Made by a program: the position numbers and the translations under genes | In this document: in pieces, positions 47,350 through 59,492 of the stretch | Numbering within the stretch: position 1 is the stretch's first letter | How the letters are laid out: the number at the start of each line of letters is the position of its first letter | Notes under the pieces: generated by a model | Database searches by the model: none | What the model saw: the letters and a program-made list of their open reading frames with translations, nothing else | What the model was told of the DNA's origin: nothing | Assembly (NCBI RefSeq): GCF_026210795.1 | Contig: NC_089437.1 | Span: 4,526,001 to 4,590,000 of the forward strand | DNA length: 64,000 bases | Direction of reading: 5' to 3' | Source: Rhizophagus irregularis | Taxonomy: Eukaryota > Glomeromycota > Glomeromycetes > Glomerales > Glomeraceae

Positions 47350-47680
47350 AGAATGCTGGATCTCTTGTTTGTAGAATAACGGGACTTCTTTTTTCGCTGG
47401 ATTTTTGAATGAATCTGGATTGGAATGTAGTAAGAAATAGAGAAGGGGAGAAGAACTTTTTGTTAATTTTAAAGAAACATAGTAAGGAATAGAAGGGAGA
47501 TTTCCTTTTAATATTAAAGAAACGTACTAACATTTCTTTCTTTCTTTTTTTAGGTTTTCAGACTTTTTGAATGAACTTAGACTTGAAATGTAAGAAATAG
47601 AGGAGGAGGGGGTTTCTTTTTAATATTAAAGAAACGTACTAACATTTCTTTCTTTTTTTACTGATACTATATATATATAT
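47350..47680 (+). other. Two intron-like units of the stem-loop type
   Basis: Two repeats of the pattern GTAGTAAGAAATAG or GTAAGAAATAG ... purine-rich segment ... aaagaaacgtactaacatttcttt ... T-run and TAG. The tctttt-type 3' part contains a stem-loop (AAAGAAA/TTTCTTT) enclosing the branch-point-like ACTAAC. The exon-like spacer between them (gttttcagac...gacttgaaat) is about 35 bases. Same architecture as 59,493-60,830. No protein frame recognised. Confidence 0.5.
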
Positions 47681-47967
47681 AAATGTTGATTCTTATAAGT
47701 ACATTGCTTAAAAAAAACGTTACATTAATATTGAATACATCAATTTCTTATGTGACATGGCCAAAGATCGTGTTTTAGTAGGTTTTATATATAAAAGTTC
47801 CTTTAAAAATAAAATATGTATTGTGATTACAAAATAATTCCTAATATATGGAATTTTTATAAAACTTTATTATTTTTTTTTTAAAAAAAATTATATTAAA
47901 AATTATTCATACGATAAAAAAAAATATAAAAAAAACATTATTGAATATTATAATATATTACGAAAAG

Positions 47968-48124
47968 AACATCTGACCAACAATCAGGAATGCTGTTCGA
48001 CCCCTTGGACCGAACTCCAAGTTCCAATTACAATTGTACTAAAAAAAAAATTTACATCTGACCACAATCAGAATACTGTTCGACCTCCCCATCGAACTAA
48101 GTCCAATTACAATTGGACTAAAGA
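47968..48124 (+). repeat. Tandem duplication of a ~80-base unit
   Basis: Two copies with acatctgacca(a)caatcag, ctgttcgacc and tccaattacaattg. Lies just downstream of the zinc-knuckle gene. Non-coding. Confidence 0.6.
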
Positions 48125-48287
48125 AAAAAAATTTTTTGCCGACCCAAAAAAAAAGAAATTGGCTGCCCCACTTAAACATAAAAAAAAATTCAGCCGATCT
48201 GATCTGAAAAAAGTTAAATAATTAGATTCAAAAAATTAGTAATAATAATTTTAAAATTTTACTTACAAAAATTATAAAAAAAAAGCT

Positions 48288-49031
48288 CTAGTGCCAAGGC
48301 TCTTTCTGTCTATTAGATTTACAATCCTTTGCTTGGTGCCTGGTACTTTTCCAACACTTTATACAACTTCCCCTATATTTTGGAGGTATTTGGTGGCAAT
48401 TTACTAGCCAATGTGGGCCATAGCAATATAAACAAAAAATTTTTGATGAATCACCTGTTTTTGTAATTTTAAAAATTTTTATATAATAAGTCATTAGATA
48501 ATTTATAAACTTTAATTTCGTATTAAATTAATAAATACTAGACTGGTGTAACGGTTGTAGTGGTTGTTGTTGTAATTGTTGTGGTTGTTGGTATGGTTGG
48601 TGCTTGGCAGCTGTTGTTACTAATAATAAATATAATGGAAATTTTTATATTAATAACTAAATTGATAGGACATTTTTTCTCAAAAGTGAATTGTTAAAAA
48701 TTTCTTACTAATATTGCTAATATGAGATAACGAAGAAATATATTTATCTGTTTCATAACTAAAAAATATATTTAAAATTATATTTAGGAATTTCTTTTTA
48801 TTTATATTTTTATATTAATTATTTTACTTACGAATCATTCTTTTTAAGTGCGTCAACAGTAAGTTTATAAATTTCCTTTATTCCATCTTTATAAACTTGA
48901 CTTGCGATCTTTTGAGCTTCTAACAACAATATCTTATTTTTATCAGTTTTTTCAATTTTTTCATCTTCGTGACGAAACGTCTTACTTTTTTCAGGTTTTT
49001 CAATATTAGATTCATGGTTTTTTTTGTACAT
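48288..49031 (-). CDS. Zinc-knuckle (CCHC-like) protein
   Basis: Four exons join in phase to 165 residues: 49,031-48,832 (donor GTAAGT), 48,758-48,709 (GTAAGA), 48,619-48,539 (GTATTT), 48,454-48,288 (TAA/TGA end). The N-terminal half is Lys/Glu-rich and helical (ILLLEAQKIASQVYKDGIKE). Then a Gln/Pro-rich linker (QPYQQPQQLQQQPLQPLHQ) precedes two knuckles: CLYCYGPHWLVNC (C-x2-C-x3-H-x4-C) and CIKCWKSTRHQAKDC (C-x2-C-x5-H-x4-C). Such knuckles bind single-stranded nucleic acid in gag proteins and RNA-binding proteins. The spacing is slightly non-standard. The gene lies on the same strand as, and 0.9 kb downstream of, the gene at 49,978-51,198. The role is unknown; nucleic-acid binding is inferred. 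Confidence 0.65.
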
Positions 49032-49339
49032 TTTAATAGAAATAAAAAAATGTAGGAAAAAAAATAAAAAACGCGTACATTTTATCTTTTTAAAAAAAAC
49101 TCTTATGAAAAAAAAAAAATTGATGTTAAAATGTTAAATTGGGGAATAAACCATTATTTTATAATATTTTTTAGAAAATCATGACGTTATAATTGATAAT
49201 CTAAAGATTAAGAGCATGATAAACTTAGCTATATAAATCAATAAATAATGCTTTCCAGTAACCAAAAATGAATATCAGACAGTACCACATGAAAATACAG
49301 TATTTATATATAATCTTGCACATTAGAAATCAAATCGGA

Positions 49340-49700
49340 TACCTAATATGTTGTTAATATGCATATATATATACCCGATATGTATCTAATTGGTTACCAG
49401 GTATCCGATATCTAAATTATTAGTTACCAACAGTGTTGGAAATTCAATGTGCGGAGTGTGCGCGCGCACAAATTTTAAAAACTCCGCACATGACCAAAAA
49501 TTTTTGCGTGCGCTTTGCGCACACAAAAATTTGCATATCTGAAACACATTCTGTATATTTTACACATTTCCGCACATTGCATATGAATTTGCGCACATAA
49601 AAATTTCAAATAATGTGCGCATTCTGCACATGATTTAAAATCTGAATTTCCAACACTGGTTACCAATATGTTATATAATACCCGATATGTGTAGGATTTT
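49340..49700. repeat. ATCGGGTACC-type repeat interrupted by a MITE
   Basis: Words such as acccgatatgtatctaatt and ggtatccgatatctaaatta match the units at 46,805-47,225. The copy is split at gttaccaa by the element at 49,431-49,658, showing that the MITE inserted later. Confidence 0.6.
49431..49658. mobile_element. hAT-like MITE (228 bp) with TSD GTTACCAA
   Basis: Perfect terminal inverted repeats cagtgttggaaattca / tgaatttccaacactg, flanked by a perfect 8-bp duplication GTTACCAA (49,423-49,430 and 49,659-49,666). CAGTG fits hAT ends. The interior is unusually rich in TGCGCACA-type words in both orientations (gtgcgcgcgcac, gcgtgcgctttgcgcac). No coding sequence. Confidence 0.85.
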
Positions 49701-49977
49701 TTAATTTAAATAATATTTTGAAATTACATGTTTGTTAATTAAAATTTTGTTCCAATTAATCTATTTCGATATTTTTTATAAGCTTATAATAAATAAAATA
49801 TAACAAAATACATTGTTTTGCTAAATGTTAGCTTTTATGCAGATCAAATCAGATTAGATCTGTTCGATCTAAAGTTTAATCATTCAATTTATTATATAAT
49901 CCAATAAAGTAAACTTATTTAAGACTAGATTATAACAAGTATTACATAAAAAAAAGAATTATTTTGATTTATGTTTC

Positions 49978-51198
49978 TTATTTTTTTTTTGATTTGACCT
50001 TTTTTTGGTTTTTTTTTCTTTTTTTACTAGAATTTGTTCTGTTTTGAATTTCTTCTTCATTATTATTTTCATCTTCAATATCATTATCACTATTATTCTG
50101 ATCATCAGTATTATAGTCATATACTGGAATATTGACATTTGAATAGTTAAATTGTTCAAGTGCATCCTGATTAAGGCACCAACTTGGTACACCTATGGGT
50201 GGCACGTTAGATGTATTGTATCTTGATTGACTTGATTGAGCTCTTTTACGTTTTAAAGTTAATGGTTTCTTTTTTAATAATTCGACTGTTGGATCAATTC
50301 GGTCGTGTAATAATCTCAAAAGCTTAAATAAATAAATTATTATTAATATTTTTAATAAATAAAACAAATAAAATAAAAATTATACATACTGCAGGAGAAC
50401 GCCACCATTTATTATGAATGTATATTGATGATAACTTTTGTTTTATAGCTTCCTCAATAATTTCATCATCTTCAACTACTGCAGATTGCGTAATGGGCCA
50501 TTCTTCCTCAGGATCAGTTTCTTCCCACTCTTCTGAGTGGTAACCTGAATCCTTAAGAATCTTTACTAGATCCTCCTCCGGATATCTGAGAATATATTTA
50601 TTTTTATTCTCTATTAAGTAATTTGTTGCGTGCGCCCTTCTTTTCTTCTTCTAATAATGTAATTATAAAATGCAGTAAAGTTAACTAAAATTCTATTTCA
50701 TATTAATTAAATATTTACTTACCTCTTGCATTCTTGAATTTTTACTTGATCTTCTCTTGTTTTGTTTAACTCTTTCATCTCCTTGATTTTTGATATTACT
50801 TGTACGATGTCTAGAACGCCACCGTCCATACAACATTTTTAATAATTTTCTATTCGTAATGCTGTATTTTTTATTTACAATTTTATATAGAGGTGGCAGT
50901 AGCTTCGTAACTATATTCTCCTTTTGTTCGACCCAAGTTAGTTTTTCGTCTATTTTATAGATATCTTTTAGTTCTGAGTCGACCCATATAAACACTTCTT
51001 GCTATAAAATAATAGGCAAACATAAATAAAATAAAAAAAACCAGAAATAATAAATAAATTATAATAAATAATACTTGCTTTAATCATTTTATATGATGAT
51101 GAAGACGAAGATAAAGAGGAAGAGGAAGAGGAAGAGGAAGTAGAAGAGGAAGAGGAAGTGGAAGAAGAAGAAGAATTAGATTCCCGATCACTATCCAT
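49978..51198 (-). CDS. Unknown four-exon nuclear-type protein, divergent from transposase
   Basis: Exons 51,198-51,079; 51,001-50,723; 50,650-50,390; 50,322-49,978 join in phase 0 throughout and give 334 residues. Intron 1 appears to use a GC-AG donor (GCAAGT); the nearby GTATTA donor would break the frame. Exon 1 is a Ser run (MDSDRESNSSSSS...) ending SYKMIK. Exon 2 contains VFIWVDSELKDIYKIDEKL and ends in a basic stretch (MLYGRWRSRHRTS...RRSSKNS). Exon 3 is acidic (EEWEETDPEEEWPITQ) and ends NKWWRSPA. Exon 4 ends in a Lys-rich tail (KKRKKNQKKVKSKKK), a likely nuclear localisation signal. No enzyme motif recognised. Its start lies 516 bases from the transposase at 51.7 kb, separated by a tandem array. 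An accessory transposon gene is possible. Confidence 0.65.
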
Positions 51199-51337
51199 TA
51201 TTACTTATATATTTTAGTTAAAATATAAAATTTTGATTGAAAAGAGGAGAAAAGGGTTTGTGTAAATTTATATTGATTTCAGAATCATAAAGACACGAAA
51301 AACACGAATACGCAAATGTTATGATAGGATGTGTGAA

Positions 51338-51560
51338 TAAGAATTAAACGCGAACTGATTCTAATCTAAAAAAAGAATTAAACGCGAACTAATTCTAATC
51401 TAAAAAAGAATTAAACGCGAACTGATTCTAATCTAAAAAAAGAATTAAACGCGAACTAATTCTAATCTAAAAAAGAATTAAACGCGAACTGATTCTAATC
51501 TAAAAAAAGAACGCGAACTAATTCGAATCTAAAAAAGAATTAAACGCGAATCTGATTTTG
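51338..51560 (+). repeat. Alternating tandem array, ~33-base unit, seven copies
   Basis: Units gaattaaacgcgaact(g/a)att + ctaatctaaaaaa(a) alternate strictly between two variants (G with seven A; A with six A), so the higher-order period is about 66 bases. The array lies between two divergently read genes, where shared promoter or transposase-binding repeats would be expected. Confidence 0.85.
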
Positions 51561-51713
51561 AAAGAAAAACGTGACCCTAAAAGAATTGAATGTGTAACTG
51601 GATTTCAAAAGGTGTTGAACGCGAACCCTAATTTTGAAAAAATAAGCTTCATTTAAGTAATTGTAACTTTAACTTTCTTGACACTTACATTTTAATAAAT
51701 ATATTTTAATAAA

Positions 51714-54700
51714 ATGAATAATAAAAAAGTAAAACCTCTACCTCTACCTCTGTGTCCGATTTAGTAAAACCCAAAAAAACTAAAATTGAAATCTCTGTGT
51801 CTGATTTAATAAAATCAAAAAAAAGTAAAGTTGAATCATCTGCCTCTGTATCCTATTTAATAAAATCTAAAATGGATAATTCAATAAAATCTAAAAAAAC
51901 AAAGATGGTCGATTTAATAAAATCCAAAAAAAGGTACCTGTATCCATGTCTTTGTATTCGTTGTAATGGCACAAAGGTTGATTTTCGCACTCAAGAAAAT
52001 CACACAAAGGAGAAAAGTTTATGGAACTCGAGAATGCTAGAAAAAATCAGGCAGATACTATTATAGCGAGAAAACAAAGAAAATCCATCATTATTCAAGA
52101 TGCGAACCCTACAAAAAAGCGAAAAGCGGCATTAAATCCTAATCCTAATTCTTTCCAACAAAATAATGTCTTTGATCTTTTCAATGAAGAAACTGATTCA
52201 TCCCAATCAAATAATAATGAAAACATACATACATTATTTTCATCATCACCATCATTGCCAAATCCTTCTTATTTTCATATTCCAGCACCTGATGAAAATA
52301 AGGATAATGATGAATATATATATTATAATGAAGAAGAAGAAAATGATGAATATATATATTACAATGAAGAAGAAGAAGAAAATGATGATGATGAGGATGA
52401 TGGTGATAATGATGAGGATAATGGTGATGAAAATAATGGTGCTGAGAATAATGATGGTGAAGATGAAGGTGATTATAATGAAGATGATGATGATGATAAT
52501 GATGGAAATGATGAGGAGGAGAAGGATGATATAGAAGAATTTTTTGCATCTCCTGAATTTGATAATAATGAAGTATTTGTAATGGAAAGCTTAAGTGATT
52601 CTATTAATACTGAGATTATAATATGGTTATTTAAATTTCAACAAAGATTTCGATTACCTGATGTGGCACTTGAAGCATTAATAAAATTCTTACATATTGT
52701 ACTTACTCGTTTAAATAAATCACAATTTAAAAATTTTCCAGCATCCTTATATCTTGCAAAAAAAATGTTAAATATCTTTCAACCAAAAATGCAGTTAACT
52801 GTATGTAACAATTGTCATAAATTATATAATGTTAAAAATATTGTTGAATATAAAGAAGGAGGAAAAACTGCTATTGCAAATTGCCTACATGAAGAATTCC
52901 CAAATAATCCAAGTACCCAGTCGTCGTAATAAATGCAATAATCCACTTTCTATTCTTAAAAAAAAAGAAAGTGGAATAATTGCTGAACCTCGTATGATTT
53001 ACCCTAAACCAAGTATTCGTCAACAATTAAGTATGTTATACCAACGACCTGGTTTTGAAAATATGCTAAAATTATCAGGAGTTCAAAGAGAAAGAGTTAA
53101 TATCTATTCAGATATTTATGATGGTAATGTGTGGAAAACCTTTTCTTTTGATGGTAGTCCATTTTTTACATCAGAAACTACCGCAACCAATTTAGGTCTT
53201 CTTGTTAACCTTGACTTGGTTTCAGCCATTTACATATACACAACACAGTACAGGTGCTATATATGCATCTATTTGTAACTTACCAAGATCAGAAAGGAAT
53301 AAACCTGAAAATATTATATATTTGGGTTTTTTGCCAGGTCCAAAAGAAGTGGGATTAGATCGTATTAATCATTATTTAGCTCCCTATTGTAGACGAGCTT
53401 TTAGAGCTCTGGAGGGGCTGGAGAGTTCCAAAACTTACCATTATCCTGATGGTCTAGACATTAAAGTTGCATTAATTGTTGGATCATCAGATATACCAGC
53501 CACACGAAAGTTGTTTGGACATGGATCTGCATTAATGAAATGCCATAGGTGTGAGAAACGTAGTGTTTATAGTGAAGAGTATAGAAAAAATCACTATGGA
53601 GGAGTTCATACTTATGAGTTGAAGTAACGCAGAATCACATAGAAAACATGCATATGAATGGTTGCAATGCAACTCAAAAAATTCTAGAGAAGATCATTTC
53701 AAAGAATATGGTATACGTTGGTCTGAATTGCTTCGTCTTCCATATATGGATCCCATACGTTTTGCTGTAGTAGATCCAATGCATTGCCTTTTTCTTGGTG
53801 TAGCAAAATGGATAATTAAATCTATTTTTGTGAGCCAGGGAAAATTAAGTATGGAACAACTTCGAGTGGCACAAAATAGAATGGATCAGTGTTAAATTAC
53901 CTTCTGATATTGGTCGTATTCCTCCAAAAATTGCGATTGGAAGCGATGGATTTTCAAACTTAACTGCTGATCAATGGAAAACCTTTATTATGATTTATTC
54001 TACAGCTATCTTGTGGGATATGTTAGATGATAATGACAGAAAGATTTTAGGATATTTTGTTCGAGCATGTAATCTTTTGGTAACAAGAATTATTACTGAA
54101 GATGATTTAAAAGAAGCACAAGAGAGATTAAAAGATATGGCTTACCTTATAGAAAACACATATGGACCAGAATTCATAACAAGTAATATACATCTTTCGC
54201 TTCACATTCCTGATTGCTGTCGTGATTATGGTCCTATATATAGTTTTTGGCTTTTTCCATTTGAGAGACTTAACGGATATATAGGTAGGATACTTGATGA
54301 TTTTGTTGTCTTCTGATATCTTTTTTTTTAAAAAAAAAATATAATCTATTATCTTTAGGATCATATCCCAACAGTAACCGAAAAATAGAACCTGAATTGA
54401 TGAAAATTGTCCTTAAAAATACTTTAGTTGATTATCATCTAACATGTAAATGGACATCCGGCCTTTTAGATGAATCTCTTTGCTTTCTTGTAAAAAAAAA
54501 AGATGTAGGTAGTTTGGCACTTACAGCAGAAAGAGAAGAGTTACAATATTTCCTATCCATGAGACATAGCACATCTAAAATATATGGTACTGAAGCAATA
54601 CCAGGTCAACTGCTTAAACCATCATATTTAAGAGTTGTTATTCCTTCAGAATTGCGAATGTTTCTATGTGAATGGTATGAAATGTTGTATGAGAAAGATC

Positions 54701-55167
54701 ATGATGAAATATTAGGATTTATGGACTTACAAATTAACCAGCATGCAAGATTACAAATTGGCTCAGAAATATTTGGATCTGTGATTGCAGGTCGTCATGA
54801 AACAAATTCAACTATTCTTGCGAAATGGAAAGCATTTAGTGATGAAACAATTGACATATATCCAGGAGAGGTTCAATATTACTTTGAACATACACTTAGG
54901 TTACCTGAAGGGTCAAGAACTCATCTTTTGGCATATGTCAAATGGTATAAGAATGCACCTTCCTCTGATATTCGGTTTAAACATAGGTTTATAGAACCAG
55001 AATTATCAAACACTGAATTATGGAAGGGTGAATACTATGAGGAAGGTTGTGATTCACTAATAGCGGTCCATAGAATATTATGTAGAGCCACAAAAATTAG
55101 AAACATTCGAGTCGGTAAACAAAATTATATATCAATAATGCCATTAAATAGAAAATTTAATTTATAA
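51714..55167 (+). mobile_element. Second tnp2/DUF4218-type (Plavaka-like) transposase, decayed
   Basis: Order of blocks: ATG 51,714; Lys-rich peptide repeats (VSDLIKSKK-type); Cys/His zinc motif (CLCIRCNG...H, about 51,950); acidic Asp/Glu/Asn region with EYIYYNEEE twice; C..C motif (CNNCHKLY); first catalytic-type Asp (LDWFQPF, about 53,210); LPGPKE; second Asp (VDPMHCLFLGVAKWI, about 53,775); Glu (FPFERLNGYIG, about 54,260); a GT-AG intron to 54,360; C-terminal 260 residues ending NRKFNL. A cut-and-paste DDE enzyme of the CACTA/tnp2 group. Frameshifts: poly-A near 51,725, 52,018, about 52,915, 53,212, 53,620 and 53,893. The catalytic residues remain readable, so decay is recent. It is distinct in sequence from the 20.8 kb copy. 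Confidence 0.8.
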
Positions 55168-57867
55168 ATATTAATTCCGGATTGAATGTTTTTTACAATT
55201 ATACAAACAATAAAACGTGATGAAACATAATTGACTGAAACATTCCTTAATAGTTAACTTGAAACTAAAAATAGTTAGTCTTATTAGTCAACATGTACAT
55301 CCCTCACATACAGCACTATAACAGGTATGTCAAATATATCATTATACTGAAATTACTGATATTACTTTTCTTATAGTGGATAAGTATATATGTTGAGTTA
55401 TACATAATTAGATAATTAGATCTTTTAATTTGATATTAATCTACACCGTAAATGGAACTTAATTCGAACTTAATTCGATCTTAATTTACACCGTTTTAGA
55501 ATAGTATCAAACAATTAGACAAATGATTGATATACCGATATTACCGATATTTAATATACTGATATTCAATATACTGATATATCAATATAGGTGGTCGAAT
55601 AAAGAAGTATCTATATTTTTTTAAACGATGACTTTATTAGTGCTGAGAATTATCGATATCTAGTGGCTTGAGTTTTCGCAACACGTTTCCTATTTACATT
55701 GATACAAACTACACATCATCTTTTTCTTTACCTACAATACCTGCCAATTCTATTTTCCCACCATTACCAACTATTCGTCACATCAAAATATTATTCGTCT
55801 TTCAACGTTCCAGATACGAGGTTGTTCAAATTAGTCCACGCCGTGGTTTGAAATCCCGTTTTTATTTATCAGCTCGTCCTGACTTCTTAGTTGTAATCCC
55901 TTTCCTAATTCATCTTCTATCCCGATTTGATATACTATTCATCATATCCTTTTCATTGGTGACGAATTTCGTTCTTAAGAACACCACATCTCCTTCTTCA
56001 AAATCTTCAATTTGAGTTACTTTAAGGTATACCACCCCGTCAGGTCAGCATCATTTAATCTTATTACAACCATAACTTCCTTTATGATGTATTTTTGCGT
56101 TAAATGTTTGGTAGACTCATGGATGTAACAGATAATTGAGTTTTTGTTTTTAGTTTTAGTGGAATGTAATAAAAAATGAATAATCTAATGTTGTGAGTTT
56201 TATAGCTTTATTTTTTAAAGCTTCCAAATTCTAAATATTACGATTTGTTTATTTTGAAAGAAAAAAAGGAGGAATGCGAAGCAATACGAATTTTTTCTCA
56301 TGAAAAAAAAGTGGCTTCGCTATAATCACAAGAAGATGACAGTGAAAAAGAAATCTCACACATTTTTCATAAGTTTTTTTACAAAATCCCTATATCTCAT
56401 ACTTCCTTATAGAAAAATATGAAATTACCAAATCATCATCTTAAAAAAAATACATGTTAAATCTTACATCTTTATAAACAAAAAAAAAATATTTTTTCTA
56501 ATAATTTACAGAGACGTTTATTTTTTTTAATGAAAAAGGAGTATGAAAAATGGGGAATTTGATTCTTTCTTAAAACGGTTCAGGCCCTTATAATTTACAA
56601 GGAATAAACCCGTTGATTGCAAGAAAGAAAATTTTTTTTCTTTTTGCAATTTATAACCGGTTTAAATAATCGAAATAGAGCTGCATATTGTTTGAAAACG
56701 ATAATCCAAATTTTTTTTTACTTGTATAACAAACATAAAAATGAATTTTTTTAAAAAAAAATTTTTTTTTATTTATAAGACCCATCTTCCCATGGGGCTA
56801 TAATTTAAGATTCAATCCAAATAGAAATCGAAAAGGAATAGGAATCTGGATCTGAATCGATTACATATTTTTTCCTATTTTGGCCAGGCAGATCCAACTA
56901 AAAAAGAATATACGTTGCAAGTGTTTTGAAGATCTTAACTCGAGAACTTTATGGGAACATATAAAAATAAAAATAATATAGAATCCTTTAATAAAATTCA
57001 TAAAAGGTATTTTGTAAAACATCTTACAGATTACAGAATAGGAAAAAGGCATTATACCTGACGTAATATGCCATAATAATTACGGCTACAAATTTCTTTT
57101 TTTTTTTATTTTTAAATAGTAACGCATTTTTATTAATTATTTATTAGTAAATACATAATTATATAAAAATACTTAGAGCCTAATCCAAAAAAAAGATTAA
57201 ACCCTATAACTAAGTATTCTGTAACAAAATCTAAAAAAAAATAAAAAATTTTAGTATATACTAAACTCATGATGTAATGTTTATCAATATCTATTATTTT
57301 TTTTTTTTGGATAAAAATTATTTATAACTGATAAGGTGCAAATTCGATAAAAAAGAGAATAAGCTCTACTCTATAATCTATAATCGAATCGAGGATTAAG
57401 AATAAATTTATAAATCAAAAAAAATCATAATTTTATATATAATCTAAATCTATAATAAATAGAAGAATATAAATTTTTCGAAGTTAATTTGTCTAGTAAA
57501 ATCTAACCAAAAAAGAATATACTGGGTAAGTGTTTCGATGATCATTTAGACACTACTCCATAGTAATTAACTTTATTCGTACACTGTAATACATTTTTAC
57601 AAAGTACAAAACCAATAAGAAATCAGTAGCTGTTTTCTATACCAGAATAAAAAAATTTTTTTTTTAAATTTCGGTTTAAAAAAAAACCGAAAAAAATAGA
57701 TTTATTAAAAAAAAAAATTTTTTATTTATTATTTTAATCGTTTTTTTAAGAGAATATACAAAATCTATAAAATAAATCTTTATTTAGTTTGGTAATACCA
57801 TTACCTCCTTCCATACTAAAGCCATTACACATACAGTAACGTTATACTGAATAGAAATTTCTACAGA
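55168..57867. other. Region without a supported gene
   Basis: Early part (55,440-55,600) has repeats of ttaattcgaactt and of gatatac/tgatat words. A 115-codon plus frame at 55,668-56,015 is hydrophobic and lacks a recognisable family; it is not accepted as a gene. 56,200-57,800 has long A/T runs, with two similar segments containing ccaa(c/a)taaaaaagaatat near 56,895 and 57,505. Confidence 0.4.
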
Positions 57868-59158
57868 AGAAACTTTATTAAATGGGAATGAAGATTATGA
57901 AATGGTTTTAAGAGCCGTAAATGTACTTAAATTTCAACTTGAACAAACAAAAGAAGATATCAAAAAATAAAAGATATAAAATAACGTGCTCTATCAGATC
58001 CGGAAATGTTTATTGAAAAATTGCGCGATGGGACCCATGAAAAAATTTCCGAACGCCAGTATATATTTGGTGTTCCACAAGTCGATTGGAAATATCATAC
58101 CCGGCCTTCACAGTATAAGCCACCGCCACGTCCAGGGCGAGAAGTTTCCAAGTCATCGACAAGTGATGATGAAAAATCACCTGACCCCGCTGAATTTGTT
58201 CATAAAAAAGCTCAAGTTAAGTTCCCCCAAATACGGTTTTGTCAACTCGTACTAAAAGGAAAACTAACCTAGTTTTTGATGATAACACACTTCCACAGAG
58301 CATTGGGTCAAATAAAAAAGGAAAACAGTCATTATATAGCACACCAGTTAAAAAAGAGGGGAGATAAGAAATGAATCGGCGAGTGCAGTTTCAAATAGAT
58401 CAATGTTTAATACTCCTATTACTATTGCAAGCAGAGTTATTCACCTACTTTAACATCATCAAATCGAAGAAATAATAAAAAGAAATCTAGTGATCTCAAA
58501 TTATCAGAAGGTTCGCCAAAAACGGGAAATTATAATATACCTTGGACGGATGAAGAACAACGTCGACTGGTAGAATTACTTGCGATTTAGAAAATTTCTG
58601 AAGCTTTAGGAACAAGAACACCGAAGCAGGTGGCTAGCAGGTTTGCGGCAGCAACAACAAAAAATTCACAACCAAAGAATAAAAAAACTGGGACCAAAAT
58701 CGATATTACCTTCCGAAAAAAAACCTCGACATTTGAGGATATCTGGATTATCGTATTTGGAAGCTCGACCACCACCAACAGTTTATATGCCCGATGATGA
58801 TGATGAAAGTAGTATCAAGAATGTAATGATGTCAGTGGGTCGCCTACAGGACAATGATATACAACAGATGTGTAATTTTATTACGGGACCAGTGCATTAT
58901 GGTTTTTGTTGTGATGGATGTCATATGGATCCAATAATTGGAACACGATATCTTTTTAATGAATGTGATGAAAGTCTTGAAGTTGTTCTATGTGAAGAAT
59001 GTTTTGTCGAAGGATCTTTTGAGAATGAATATCACTAGAAAACGCACAAGTTTACATTAATCACAAATCCTATAACACCACATATTGATAAAGATTATGT
59101 ACCAGAAAATGTTGGAGAATATAATTATTTAGGTGTTGCACCTCCCTCTACATCGTAA
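57868..59158 (+). pseudogene. SANT + ZZ-finger protein (ZZZ3-like), broken
   Basis: Protein text in order: YEMVLRAVNVLKFQLEQTKE; SDPEMFIEKLRDGTHEKI; YIFGVPQVDW; a Pro/Ser-rich linker; a SANT/Myb start (NIPWTDEEQRRLVELL, about 58,535), then a TAG and a loss of roughly a dozen residues, then KISEALGTRTPKQVASR; and a ZZ zinc finger (VHYGFCCDGCHMDPIIGTRY, then ECDESLEVVLCEECF, about 58,890-59,015). This is the domain order of ZZZ3-type chromatin proteins (ATAC-related histone reader in animals). At least five frameshifts or stops occur (near 57,969, 58,240, 58,366, 58,590, 58,640 and TAG at 59,036). It has no clear introns, so a processed pseudogene is possible. Ends at TAA 59,158. Confidence 0.7.
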
Positions 59159-59492
59159 TATATTCTTACATCGTAATAACGTTTTTAAAAAAAAATTGTG
59201 CTATAATAGATGTGATTTTTTAAAAAAAAAAGAAAAAAAAAAAAATTGTATCACGTAATCAGTTTGCCGATCGATCTTTTTTTTTCAATTCGATAAAAAA
59301 AAGTCTAATAAAAAAAAATATCTTTACTTGAACCTGACTTCGTAAAGTATATTTTTTTTTTAAAAAAAAAGTGTTAACATTTCGTTATAAATGTTTTTTA
59401 ATACACTTAGAAAAAAAAAATAAAAAATTAAAAGAAAGTCCGGTTCATCATTTTATTAGGCAACTTCTTGGAATTAGACGAACTGACAGTAT
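59159..59492. other. Short A/T-run spacer
   Basis: Long A and T homopolymers with no gene. The last 60 bases (gtccggttcatc...gacagtat) could be the first exon of the intron-array transcript that follows. Confidence 0.4.

Noticed and set aside
52166-52549. Met/Ile/Lys-rich plus and His-rich minus frames
   Set aside because: Shadow frames of the Asp/Glu-rich GAT/GAA repeats of the transposase N-terminal region.
55668-56015. 115-codon plus-strand frame
   Set aside because: Hydrophobic composition, no family likeness and no supporting exon neighbours.
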